Assembly: GCA_023405565.1 (NCBI GenBank)
Contig: JAEXXW010000346.1
Location: 1 to 5,804, forward strand
Source of the DNA: Pseudomonadota bacterium
GTDB lineage: Bacteria; Pseudomonadota; Alphaproteobacteria; Rhizobiales; Xanthobacteraceae
Direction: 5' to 3'
Length of the DNA stretch: 5,804 nucleotides
Below are positions 1 to 5,578 of this stretch, piece by piece. The translations under genes and the position numbers were made by a program. The notes under the pieces are model-generated. The model had not been told where the DNA came from. It made no database searches and saw only the letters and a list, made by a program, of their open reading frames with translations. Positions within the stretch are counted from its first letter, which is position 1, and the number at the start of each line of letters is the position of its first letter.

Positions 1-39
1 GCGGTGTGCCGCCTTGTATCCCCCTGAAACGGGACTTCG

Positions 40-1497
40 ATGCTGAGGCTCACGGCCATATTCATTGCGATCTGCGTGGTTCTCATCGCAGCATCGTTTG
101 GTGCCATTGGCTATCTGGTTTTTGGCCTGACCGGCACCGAAGCGAGCCTGATCGCGCTTGCGACCATGTCTGGCCTTGCCTTGTACAATACGGTGACGAC
201 GCGTCTGCATGATCGCGACCATGTCGCCAAGCAGATTGCCGATCTTTCGCGCGGCACGGCGGACCTTGCGCGGCAGGTCGCCGAAATGACGCGTCGTCAG
301 ATCGCTCTTGAAAGTGTGGAAGCGACCCGCCGGTCCCCCGGTCCGAACGAGGCGATGGCCGCCGAAATCTCCGAACTCGGAGAGCTGGTGAAGCATCTGG
401 CCGAGACCATTGCCGAGCACGAGATGCGGTTGACCGAATTGCGGGAGGAGCCTTCGGCAATCCTCGCGGCGCTGGCTGCTGCGGCTCCGGCCCAGCCTCC
501 CGCTGAACCAACGGCCGATCCGGCAGAACCCCGGCCGCTGGTTGCAAGCCCGCTGGTTGCAAGCCCGCAAGTTCCTGCTGCAATCGAACCGGCCAAGCCT
601 GTGGTTGAGCCGGTGGCGGCTGGTCCGTTCAAGGGCAAGAAGCACGACGAGATCGCCGCCATTGTGCGCGATGCCATCGATGACAACCGGATCGATCTTT
701 ATCTGCAGCCGGTGCTGACCTTGCCCCAGCGCAAGGTGCGCTATTATGAGGCGATGACCCGGCTGCGCATGGAGGACGGCACCCTCATCTTGCCCGCGGA
801 TTTCATCGCCGATGCTGAAAAGGCCAACCTGATCCCGCGCATCGACAACATGCAATTGTTCCGTTGCGTCCAGGTCTTGCGGCGCCTGATGCTGCAGAAT
901 CGTGAAATCGGCCTGTTCTGCAATGTGTCGATGCCGACGCTGAACGACACCGACACCTTCCGTCAATTCTACGATTTCCTTGAAGCCAATCGTGCCTTGG
1001 CAACGGCGCTCACGCTGGAATTCACCCAGGACGCGCTGCGCAGCATGGGACCGCTGGAACAGGAAAGCCTCGCCTCGATCAGCTCGCTCGGCTTCCGCTT
1101 CTCGATGGATCGCGTCAGCGATTTGCGGATGGGGCCGCGCGATCTCGCCGATCTCGGCGTGCGTTTCGTCAAGGTTCCGGCGAGCCTTCTGCTCAGCAAA
1201 GGCAGTTCGTCATCCGACATTCACGCGGCAGATCTGTCCGATCTCCTGGGCCGCCACGGCATCAGTCTGATTGCAGAGCGGATCGAAACCGAGGCCACCG
1301 TGATCGATCTGCTCGATTACGACGTTCGTTTCGGGCAGGGCTTCCTGTTCTCCGCGCCGCGTCCCGTCCGTGCCGAGGCCTTGCAGCCGGCACAGCGTGC
1401 CGATGCTGTGCAGGTCGGCGCCGGCTCTGTCGAGCCGCAGCGCTCGGTGCCACCGGCCGCCATGATGGGCGGGTTCGTCGCCCAGCCGGCAATGTAG
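40..1497 (+). CDS. tipF: TipF-like membrane protein with degenerate EAL domain (c-di-GMP receptor candidate)
   Basis: The 485-residue protein probably senses c-di-GMP at the inner membrane and helps place or assemble the flagellum, by analogy with Caulobacter TipF. Seen: two hydrophobic segments (about residues 5-29 and 34-50), a charged heptad-like region (about 57-138) that should form a coiled coil, an Ala/Pro-rich linker (about 140-196) and an EAL domain (about 203-440). EAL-family residues present are E237 (in EAM rather than EAL), N295, E327, D357, K378, E413 and Q433. The usual DDFGTG motif reads DRVSDL at 357-362, so the second metal-binding Asp is Arg358. Loss of that residue normally abolishes phosphodiesterase activity, which suggests a binding protein rather than an enzyme. 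The ATG is the first start after an in-frame TGA at 25-27; the ribosome site is weak (GGGA at 31-34). The tipF name rests on domain order, not on an alignment. The alternative is a generic degenerate EAL protein. Confidence 0.85.
   Translation: MLRLTAIFIAICVVLIAASFGAIGYLVFGLTGTEASLIALATMSGLALYNTVTTRLHDRDHVAKQIADLSRGTADLARQVAEMTRRQIALESVEATRRSPGPNEAMAAEISELGELVKHLAETIAEHEMRLTELREEPSAILAALAAAAPAQPPAEPTADPAEPRPLVASPLVASPQVPAAIEPAKPVVEPVAAGPFKGKKHDEIAAIVRDAIDDNRIDLYLQPVLTLPQRKVRYYEAMTRLRMEDGTLILPADFIADAEKANLIPRIDNMQLFRCVQVLRRLMLQNREIGLFCNVSMPTLNDTDTFRQFYDFLEANRALATALTLEFTQDALRSMGPLEQESLASISSLGFRFSMDRVSDLRMGPRDLADLGVRFVKVPASLLLSKGSSSSDIHAADLSDLLGRHGISLIAERIETEATVIDLLDYDVRFGQGFLFSAPRPVRAEALQPAQRADAVQVGAGSVEPQRSVPPAAMMGGFVAQPAM
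535..564 (+). repeat. Perfect 15-bp tandem duplication in the tipF-like linker
   Basis: The unit CCGCTGGTTGCAAGC occurs twice back to back (535-549 and 550-564), encoding PLVAS-PLVAS at residues 166-175 of the EAL protein. It stays in frame and lies in the low-complexity Ala/Pro linker, so it probably arose by slippage or local duplication and changes only linker length. Confidence 0.9.
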
Positions 1498-1502
1498 GCA
1501 GA

Positions 1503-1523
1503 CAGGCGGTCTTGTCCCGCCTG
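1503..1523. terminator. Hairpin between convergent genes, possible bidirectional terminator
   Basis: CAGGCGG (1503-1509) and CCGCCTG (1517-1523) form a perfect 7-bp GC-rich stem around a 7-nt loop. It sits 5 bp after the stop of the EAL gene and 4 bp beyond the stop of the opposite-strand gene, the expected place for a shared terminator. Neither strand has a clear T-run after the stem, so it is at best a weak intrinsic terminator. Confidence 0.45.
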
Positions 1524-1527
1524 ATGT

Positions 1528-1998
1528 TCAAACCCGGACGTCGATGCCGGAGACAATCCCCTGATTGTCTTGCAGGACGCCGAGCAAATCCTTCCAGCTC
1601 TGATAGCTGGATGCCACGTCCGCGGCCTTTCCCTGACGTTCGATGTCCGCGATCATATCCTTGATGACATCCATGTAGTTCATCGGCGTATTGCGAAAGC
1701 TCTCGCGGTCTTCAGGGGAAAGAGCGACGAATTCGCCGTTCGGACCGGCCTTGCCGAGCGGGATGCCGACATTCTCAAGTTGGGAGAGCTGGGTGAGGCC
1801 GATCTTGCCGGTGTCGAAGAGGGCTTTTGCAACGCTCTTCATCTGGTTTGCCGTCATGCGGGTGAAGTCATGCGTGCGCAGACCGGCACCGGATGAGGGC
1901 GGTTCCGGCGCGCGCGGCTCCGCCTCGCGTGCGGCTCTCGGCTTCTGCCGCGCCACCGTCGTTGGGTAATGGCCGCCGATATCCCCTCTGATTTTCAT
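1528..1998 (-). CDS. Conserved-looking small protein of unknown function
   Basis: A 156-residue soluble protein that I cannot assign to a named family. Residues 1-44 are basic and Pro/Ala-rich and look disordered. Residues 45-146 look like a compact helical domain: a conserved-looking opening FTRMTANQM (45-53), a GKIGLTQLSQLE helix (64-75), a GKAGPNGEF turn (82-90), then a long helix through MDVIKDMIADIERQG and a final SYQSWKDLLGVLQDNQG stretch (131-147). There is no signal peptide and no membrane segment. The ATG at 1998 has a GAAGG ribosome site 8 nt upstream and a possible promoter just beyond it. The open frame extends to a TTG at 2073, but that lies upstream of the TATAAA box and has no clear ribosome site. 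The gene converges on the tipF-like gene. A flagellar link is only a guess from position. I am confident that it is a real gene; its function is unknown. Confidence 0.75.
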   Translation of the reverse strand: MKIRGDIGGHYPTTVARQKPRAAREAEPRAPEPPSSGAGLRTHDFTRMTANQMKSVAKALFDTGKIGLTQLSQLENVGIPLGKAGPNGEFVALSPEDRESFRNTPMNYMDVIKDMIADIERQGKAADVASSYQSWKDLLGVLQDNQGIVSGIDVRV

Positions 1999-2029
1999 TT
2001 GCGAGACCTTCGGAATCACAATGCTGCTC

Positions 2030-2058
2030 TTTATACAGGCAAGGTCCGTGCCGATGAA
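2030..2058 (-). promoter_or_regulatory. Candidate promoter for the unknown gene at 1528-1998
   Basis: Reading the minus strand, TATAAA (2035-2030) matches the -10 consensus at five of six positions (TATAAT), and TTCATC (2058-2053) lies 17 bp upstream as a poor -35 (three of six). Transcription would begin near 2023, giving a leader of about 25 nt before the ATG at 1998 with its GAAGG site. This agrees with the chosen start, but the -35 is weak. Confidence 0.3.
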
Positions 2059-2222
2059 TCGGCCCGATTTCAAAAGAGCTATCGTCCAGAAAGAGGACGA
2101 CAGGCCGCTGGGGCAGACGCAGACAGGGTGACGGGATTCGACTTTCGTTGACCGCTACATCGTGGTCGTGACCCCCGTGTGAAGCGCCACGGAAAGTGCT
2201 CGGCCATCATCGGGGCCATTCG

Positions 2223-2232
2223 CCGATATCGG
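2223..2232. repeat. 10-bp perfect palindrome upstream of the HAD gene
   Basis: CCGATATCGG is perfectly self-complementary and lies about 65 bp before the chosen start of the HAD gene, where an operator could sit. Palindromes this short arise by chance, so a regulatory role is speculative. Confidence 0.25.
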
Positions 2233-2297
2233 AAGGGGTGACGCCGGCGCTTCTCCGCGCTAAATGCGCGTCCTCTGCCACAGATCGGATTTTCCCC

Positions 2298-3155
2298 TTG
2301 ACCATTTTTTCCGAAAGCTTGGCGGCACTTGCGCCGGATTACGATGTCGTTTTGTCCGACGTCTGGGGTGTCGTGCATAACGGCGTCGCCGCCTTCCCGG
2401 AGGCCTGCGAGGCGCTGTCGCGCTTTCGCGACGGCGGCGGGAATGTCGTGCTCATCACCAATGCGCCGCGCCCGAATGCCGTGGTTGCAAGCCAGCTCGA
2501 TCATTTCGGCGCGCCGCCCGGCATCTACGATGCGATCGTCAGCTCCGGCGATGTGACGCGCAACGTCATTATGCAGCGGCCGGGGCAAACCATTCTGCAT
2601 ATCGGTCCGCAGCGCGATCTTGCGACGTTTGAAGGTTTGGACGTGCGTTTCGCGCCGGCCGAGAGCGCCGATTACGTGATCTGCACCGGCCTGTTCCACG
2701 AAGACACCGAAACGCCGGACGATTATCGCGCAATGCTCGAAGCGATGCGGGCGCGCGATCTGTTCATGGTCTGCGGCAACCCGGACGTCATCGTCGAGCG
2801 CGGCGATACGGTTCTCTATTGCGCCGGAGCGATCGCCGATCTCTATGCAAAGCTCGGCGGCGACGTTCTCTATGCCGGCAAGCCCTATCCTGCGATTTAT
2901 GATCTCGCCCTGACGCTTGCGCAGGATGCACGCGGCAAGCCGGTGGATCGCAAGCGCGTGCTGGCCATCGGCGATTCGGTGCGGACCGACTTCGCCGGTG
3001 CCGCCGCTTACGGCATCGATTGCATGTTCGTCACCGCCGGCATCCATGCGGCGGAATTCGGTGGCCGCGATGATCCCGATCCCGATGCGGTCGAGCGCGT
3101 GCTGATGGAGGCAGGCGGCAAGCCGCGTGCGATTGCCCGCCGGCTGAAGTGGTGA
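2298..3155 (+). CDS. TIGR01459-family HAD-superfamily IIA hydrolase
   Basis: A cytosolic HAD phosphatase-like protein of 285 residues with an uncharacterised substrate. Class IIA relatives (NagD and pyridoxal-phosphate or glycolate phosphatases) dephosphorylate small metabolites. Motifs seen: motif I DVVLSDVWGVVHNG with nucleophile D21; motif II VLITN (T54, N55); a C2-type cap between motifs II and III; motif III Lys195 in GKPYP; motif IV IGDSVRTDFAGA with D226 and D231. The second Asp of DxD is replaced by Trp23; a DVWG motif is, as I recall, typical of this subfamily, so it does not signal decay. The TTG start at 2298 gives MTIFSESLAALAPDYD, matching the usual N-terminus and length of about 285. 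In-frame GTG starts at 2238 and 2196 would add 20 or 34 atypical residues. The ribosome site is poor for every option. Family assignment is firm; start and substrate are uncertain. Confidence 0.88.
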   Translation: MTIFSESLAALAPDYDVVLSDVWGVVHNGVAAFPEACEALSRFRDGGGNVVLITNAPRPNAVVASQLDHFGAPPGIYDAIVSSGDVTRNVIMQRPGQTILHIGPQRDLATFEGLDVRFAPAESADYVICTGLFHEDTETPDDYRAMLEAMRARDLFMVCGNPDVIVERGDTVLYCAGAIADLYAKLGGDVLYAGKPYPAIYDLALTLAQDARGKPVDRKRVLAIGDSVRTDFAGAAAYGIDCMFVTAGIHAAEFGGRDDPDPDAVERVLMEAGGKPRAIARRLKW

Positions 3156-3158
3156 CTG

Positions 3159-3196
3159 TCATTCCGGAGCGCGAGGAAAGCTCGCGTGGCCGGAAT
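3159..3196. repeat. REP-like palindrome after the HAD gene, likely terminator
   Basis: Outer arms ATTCCGG (3161-3167) and CCGGAAT (3190-3196), inner arms CGCGAG (3170-3175) and CTCGCG (3181-3186), loop GAAAG, with a small internal loop (AG opposite TGG). It begins 5 bp after the HAD stop. The TCATTCCGG...CCGGAATCC design resembles palindromes scattered through intergenic DNA of rhizobia and relatives. It probably ends or stabilises the HAD transcript. Resemblance is from memory, not from a search. Confidence 0.65.
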
Positions 3197-3226
3197 CCCG
3201 TTGGATGTCTGCACCGTAGATGGATG

Positions 3227-3249
3227 CCGGGTTCACGCGCACGCCCCGG
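3227..3249. repeat. Second, weaker palindrome of the same intergenic element
   Basis: CCGGG (3227-3231) and CCCGG (3245-3249) flank a 13-nt loop. The preceding GGATGCCGGGTTC resembles the second half of two-hairpin intergenic repeats seen in rhizobial genomes, so 3159-3250 may be one degraded mosaic unit. It lies about 25 bp beyond the stop of the cheY-like gene and could help terminate it, but there is no T-run. Confidence 0.4.
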
Positions 3250-3273
3250 TAGGAGTGCGCACTTTGTGATGCG

Positions 3274-3672
3274 CTAAGCGGCCTGTATCTCGCCAGCGAA
3301 GACCGCCTCGATTTTGCTCTTCAGCGTCTGCGCATTGAACGGCTTGATGATGTAGTTGTTCACGCCGGCCTGCTTGGCTGCGATCACATTCTGGGTCTTG
3401 GATTCCGCCGTGACCATGATGAAGGGCACGCTGGCAAGCTGCGGGTCGGCGCGCATTTCCCTCAGCAGTTCGTAGCCCGTCATCGGCTCCATGTTCCAGT
3501 CGGAGATGACAAGGCCATAGGGCCGTTCGCGCAGGCGGAGGAGCGCGGAGGCGCCGTCCGAGGCATCGTCGATGTCCTGGAAGCCGATCTGCCTCAGCAG
3601 ATTGCGGATGATCCGGACCATCGTGTTGTAATCGTCGACGACCAGAATGGGCATCGCGAAGTTGACCGGCAT
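3274..3672 (-). CDS. Single-domain CheY-like response regulator
   Basis: A 132-residue stand-alone receiver domain with no output domain, so it should act by protein binding (flagellar motor, kinase or phosphate sink) after phosphorylation by a histidine kinase. All switch residues are visible: acidic pair D13-D14, phosphoacceptor D58 in VISDWN, T88 in MVTAES, aromatic Y107 and K110 in NNYIIKPF. The DWNM motif, Tyr107 and KPF make it closer to chemotaxis CheY than to DNA-binding regulators; compared with E. coli CheY it has one extra residue (DWNMEPM for DWNMPNM-type). The ATG at 3672 has a GGAG site 8 nt upstream; the frame runs on to 3735 without a better start, and an inner ATG at 3654 is also possible. 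No kinase, cheA or cheB is nearby, so it is an orphan here. It converges on the HAD gene and diverges from the hydratase gene. Whether it is the motor-binding CheY cannot be told. Confidence 0.92.
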   Translation of the reverse strand: MPVNFAMPILVVDDYNTMVRIIRNLLRQIGFQDIDDASDGASALLRLRERPYGLVISDWNMEPMTGYELLREMRADPQLASVPFIMVTAESKTQNVIAAKQAGVNNYIIKPFNAQTLKSKIEAVFAGEIQAA

Positions 3673-3883
3673 CGTTGCTGCTCCGTAACGACGGCCCACC
3701 ACACTGCGGCACCGTATCCGGGCTCGCCCGCCCATGACGCGCGGACAGTAGCGGACTGCGTTGAAAATCCCGTTAATCCTTTAAAATTTTGGGAAATATG
3801 CCGGGGCCGCAAAAGTGTGCATTATCCGGGGCTGCTGGTAGTATCCGCTTACATGTTGTTAACTGATCCGGCGAAATTTTTCG
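3673..3883. promoter_or_regulatory. Divergent promoter region between cheY-like and maoC-like genes
   Basis: These 211 bp must carry the starts of both flanking transcripts. Seen: an AT-rich core with TTAATCCTTTAAAATTTTG (3773-3791, containing the palindrome AAAATTTT at 3783-3790), a 10-bp-spaced direct repeat GCGGAC (3741-3746 and 3751-3756), and two copies of CCGGGGC (3801-3807 and 3826-3832). TAGTAT at 3839-3844 could be a plus-strand -10, but no good -35 accompanies it. I cannot fix a promoter on either strand. Confidence 0.4.
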
Positions 3884-4360
3884 ATGAATGCAGTACCGCC
3901 TAAAGCCGCCGTCGACCCGCGTATGGTCCGGACCCTGTTCTTCGAGGATCTCTCTATCGGCATACGGGAGATCTTCATGAAAACCGTGATGGAAACCGAC
4001 GTCGTCGGCTTCGCCAACGTCTCGGGCGACGACAATCCCATCCATCTTTGTGACACCTATGCGTCCGGCACCCGCTTCGGACAGCGGATTGCGCACGGGC
4101 TTTACACCGCAAGCCTGATTTCGGCGGTGCTGGGGACGCGGTTGCCCGGCGCCGGCGCGGTCTACCGGTCGCAAACGCTGAATTTCCATGCGCCCGTGAA
4201 GATCGGCGATGTCGTCACCATCATCGTCGAGGTGAAGGAACTGGTCCGTGAGGGCCGCAAGGTGAAGCTGCATTGCGAGGCGCTGGTGGACAACCAGCTG
4301 GTGCTGGACGGGGAGGCCGTTGTTTCGGTCCCGTCTCGCCCCAAAGCGGGTCTGTCTTGA
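3884..4360 (+). CDS. MaoC-family (R)-specific enoyl-CoA hydratase (PhaJ-like)
   Basis: A cytosolic single hot-dog-fold hydratase of 158 residues, expected to hydrate trans-2-enoyl-CoA to (R)-3-hydroxyacyl-CoA, linking fatty-acid oxidation to polyhydroxyalkanoate or other acyl pathways. The hydratase-2 signature is clear: FANVSGDDNPIHL (43-55), with D49 and H54 matching the catalytic Asp31 and His36 of Aeromonas PhaJ, then RFGQRIAHGLYTASLIS (64-80), LPGAGAVY and LNFHAPVKIGDVV. The length is near that of single-domain relatives. The start is not certain: the ATG at 3884 lacks a ribosome site and abuts a small inverted repeat, and an in-frame ATG at 3923 (MVRTLFFEDL) would begin close to the conserved part, with the 13 codons between having poorer third-position bias. 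It is divergent from the cheY-like gene and 120 bp from ribF. No phaC or phaA is seen, so a PHA role is not shown. Confidence 0.9.
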   Translation: MNAVPPKAAVDPRMVRTLFFEDLSIGIREIFMKTVMETDVVGFANVSGDDNPIHLCDTYASGTRFGQRIAHGLYTASLISAVLGTRLPGAGAVYRSQTLNFHAPVKIGDVVTIIVEVKELVREGRKVKLHCEALVDNQLVLDGEAVVSVPSRPKAGLS

Positions 4361-4390
4361 CTTGCGTGCCCACCGGGCCGACACCGTCAA

Positions 4391-4440
4391 GGCGCATGAT
4401 GCCGAAACGCATGGAGCGGTTTTCGGACGACATCATGCCC
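4391..4440. repeat. Interrupted palindrome of rhizobial dispersed-repeat type upstream of ribF
   Basis: GCATGATG (4394-4401) pairs with CATCATGC (4431-4438); inside it CCGAAA (4402-4407) pairs with TTTCGG (4421-4426), and CGC (4408-4410) can pair with GCG (4416-4418) across ATGGA. An ACGA bulge (4427-4430) breaks one side. The GCATGATG...CCGAAA...TTTCGGACGACATCATGC pattern is one I recognise as common between genes in Hyphomicrobiales genomes. It lies between the hydratase stop and ribF, so it could end the upstream transcript or form a stable leader hairpin. It does not have the conserved core of an FMN riboswitch. Confidence 0.65.
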
Positions 4441-4480
4441 TGACGGAAATTTGCTTAAAGCCATCCCCGCCGTACCGATC

Positions 4481-5464
4481 ATGCCGCCAGCCTCCAAGGA
4501 CAAGCCCTTCGTCGCCGTCCGTGACGACGGTCCCGATATCGCCAAGCTGCGGACCGCTGTCGTCGCCATCGGCAATTTCGACGGCGTGCATCGCGGCCAT
4601 CGCTCGGTGATCGCACTGGCGCAGCGCCGCGCCGCCGCGGCCGGCGTGCCTGCGGCCGTGCTGACGCTCGAACCGCATCCGCGCTCCTATTTCCGGGCCG
4701 ACGAAAAGCTGTTCCGTCTCTCCGACGAGAGACAAAAACTGCGGCTCCTGGCGGCAACGGGGGTGGATGGCGCGGTGGTGCTGACCTTCAACGCCGCTCT
4801 GGCCAGTCTGCCGGCCGAGCAATTCGTCTCGCAGATCCTGGTGGAGCGGCTCGCGGTGAGCGGCGTCGCCATCGGCTTCGATTTCCATTTCGGCCAGGGG
4901 CGGGGCGGTTCCCCGGCCTTCCTGAAGGACGCAGGCGCTCGCTACGGGTTTCCGGTGGATGTGGCACCGCCGCTGGAAGACGAGGGGCGGCCGGTCTCGT
5001 CAGGCACGATTCGCACGGCTCTTGAGGCCGGGCGGGTGGTCGAGGCTACGGAACTGCTCGGTTATCCCTGGTTCGTGTCCGGCGAGGTCATCCACGGCGA
5101 AAAAAGGGGCCGCGACCTTGGCTTCCCGACTGCCAACCTCAAGCTCGATCCGGCCTGCCGCCTGCAACACGGCATCTACGCGGTACGGGTCGGGATCGAT
5201 GGCAAGCGCTATGACGGGGTGGCCAGTTTCGGCCGCCGCCCGACCTTCGACAACGGCGCGCCGCTCTTGGAGACCTTCCTGTTCGACTTTTCCGGCGATC
5301 TCTATGGCAAGACCATCGACGTCGCGCTGATCGGCTGGATTCGGCCGGAGGAGAAGTTCGACAGCATCGAGGCGCTGATTGCGCAGATGAACGTCGATTC
5401 GGCCCGTGCCCGCGAGGCGCTGGCCCGTTCGGGCGATGCTTTTCCACCATTGGGCATGATTTGA
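4481..5464 (+). CDS. ribF: Bifunctional riboflavin kinase / FAD synthetase
   Basis: This enzyme makes FMN from riboflavin and ATP, then FAD from FMN and ATP, in the cytosol. The N-terminal FAD synthetase (about residues 24-185 of 327) shows the nucleotidyl-transferase motif GNFDGVHRGH (31-40), EPHP (64-67), GFDFHFGQGRGG (132-143) and SSGTIRTALEAG (173-184). The C-terminal riboflavin kinase (about 195-315) shows GEVIHGEKRGRDLGFPTANL (201-220) with the PTAN metal/ATP motif at 216-219, GIYAV, VASFGRRPTF, and ETFLFDFSGDLYG (264-276) with Glu264 as the expected base. Length is normal and both halves look intact. The ATG at 4481 was chosen; an in-frame TTG at 4451, with GGAA close upstream, would add 10 residues and cannot be excluded. 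It precedes ileS, a classic bacterial neighbourhood. The palindrome at 4391-4440 lies in the upstream spacer. Confidence 0.95.
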   Translation: MPPASKDKPFVAVRDDGPDIAKLRTAVVAIGNFDGVHRGHRSVIALAQRRAAAAGVPAAVLTLEPHPRSYFRADEKLFRLSDERQKLRLLAATGVDGAVVLTFNAALASLPAEQFVSQILVERLAVSGVAIGFDFHFGQGRGGSPAFLKDAGARYGFPVDVAPPLEDEGRPVSSGTIRTALEAGRVVEATELLGYPWFVSGEVIHGEKRGRDLGFPTANLKLDPACRLQHGIYAVRVGIDGKRYDGVASFGRRPTFDNGAPLLETFLFDFSGDLYGKTIDVALIGWIRPEEKFDSIEALIAQMNVDSARAREALARSGDAFPPLGMI

Positions 5465-5578
5465 GCGCCTTTGCGCGCTGCAATACGCCTGCTACACCAC
5501 GACCCGCCTTTCGAATTCGCGCGCGATCCTGCCCATGATCCGACCCATGGCCGATTGTACGCCAAGAGCATGCCGGAC
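5465..5578. other. ribF-ileS spacer
   Basis: These 114 bp hold no clear promoter, terminator or RNA. A 5-bp hairpin (AGCGC 5464-5468, GCGCT 5475-5479) at the ribF stop has no T-run and is too weak to call a terminator, so co-transcription of ribF and ileS is possible. The spacer stays open in the reading frame shared by ribF and ileS. Confidence 0.4.

Larger units (their letters stand above)
1999..2297. other. Divergent intergenic spacer
   Basis: About 300 bp lie between the unknown gene (-) and the HAD gene (+). Apart from the minus-strand promoter candidate and the short palindrome CCGATATCGG at 2223-2232, I see no RNA gene, repeat or convincing coding region. Plus-strand codons between 2196 and 2297 are open in frame with the HAD gene but do not resemble the family N-terminus. 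A TTGACC at 2148-2153 has no -10 partner at normal spacing. Confidence 0.5.

Noticed and set aside
83..686. Minus-strand open frames opposite the tipF-like gene
   Set aside because: Low-complexity Arg/Pro/Ser-rich translations mirroring codon bias of the real gene, with no motifs.
1969..2151. 60-codon plus-strand open frame in the divergent spacer
   Set aside because: It begins inside the opposite-strand gene, lacks a ribosome site and resembles no protein.
2148..2153. TTGACC as a -35 for the HAD gene
   Set aside because: The sequence 16-18 bp downstream is C-rich with no -10-like hexamer.
2079..3047. Long minus-strand open frame (322 codons) opposite the HAD gene
   Set aside because: The plus strand carries all HAD motifs in order, and the antisense translation shows no recognisable domain; open antisense frames are common in GC-rich genes.
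3773..3784. CtrA-type site (TTAA-N7-TTAA) near the cheY-like gene
   Set aside because: The two TTAA halves are 4 bp apart rather than 7; a second try at 3849-3862 gives TTAC-N6-TTAA, also off in sequence and spacing.
3872..3883. Inverted repeat CGAAATTTTTCG abutting the maoC-like ATG
   Set aside because: The loop would be 2-4 nt and the stem at most 4-5 AT-rich pairs; too weak to claim a regulatory structure.
4361..4480. Possible FMN riboswitch before ribF
   Set aside because: None of the conserved FMN-element core segments is present; the region is explained by a simple interrupted palindrome.
4433..4888. Minus-strand open frame of 151 codons across the start of ribF
   Set aside because: It overlaps the GNFDGVHRGH and EPHP coding region of ribF and has no domain of its own.
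5464..5479. Terminator after ribF
   Set aside because: Only a 5-bp stem, overlapping the stop codon, without a T-run.
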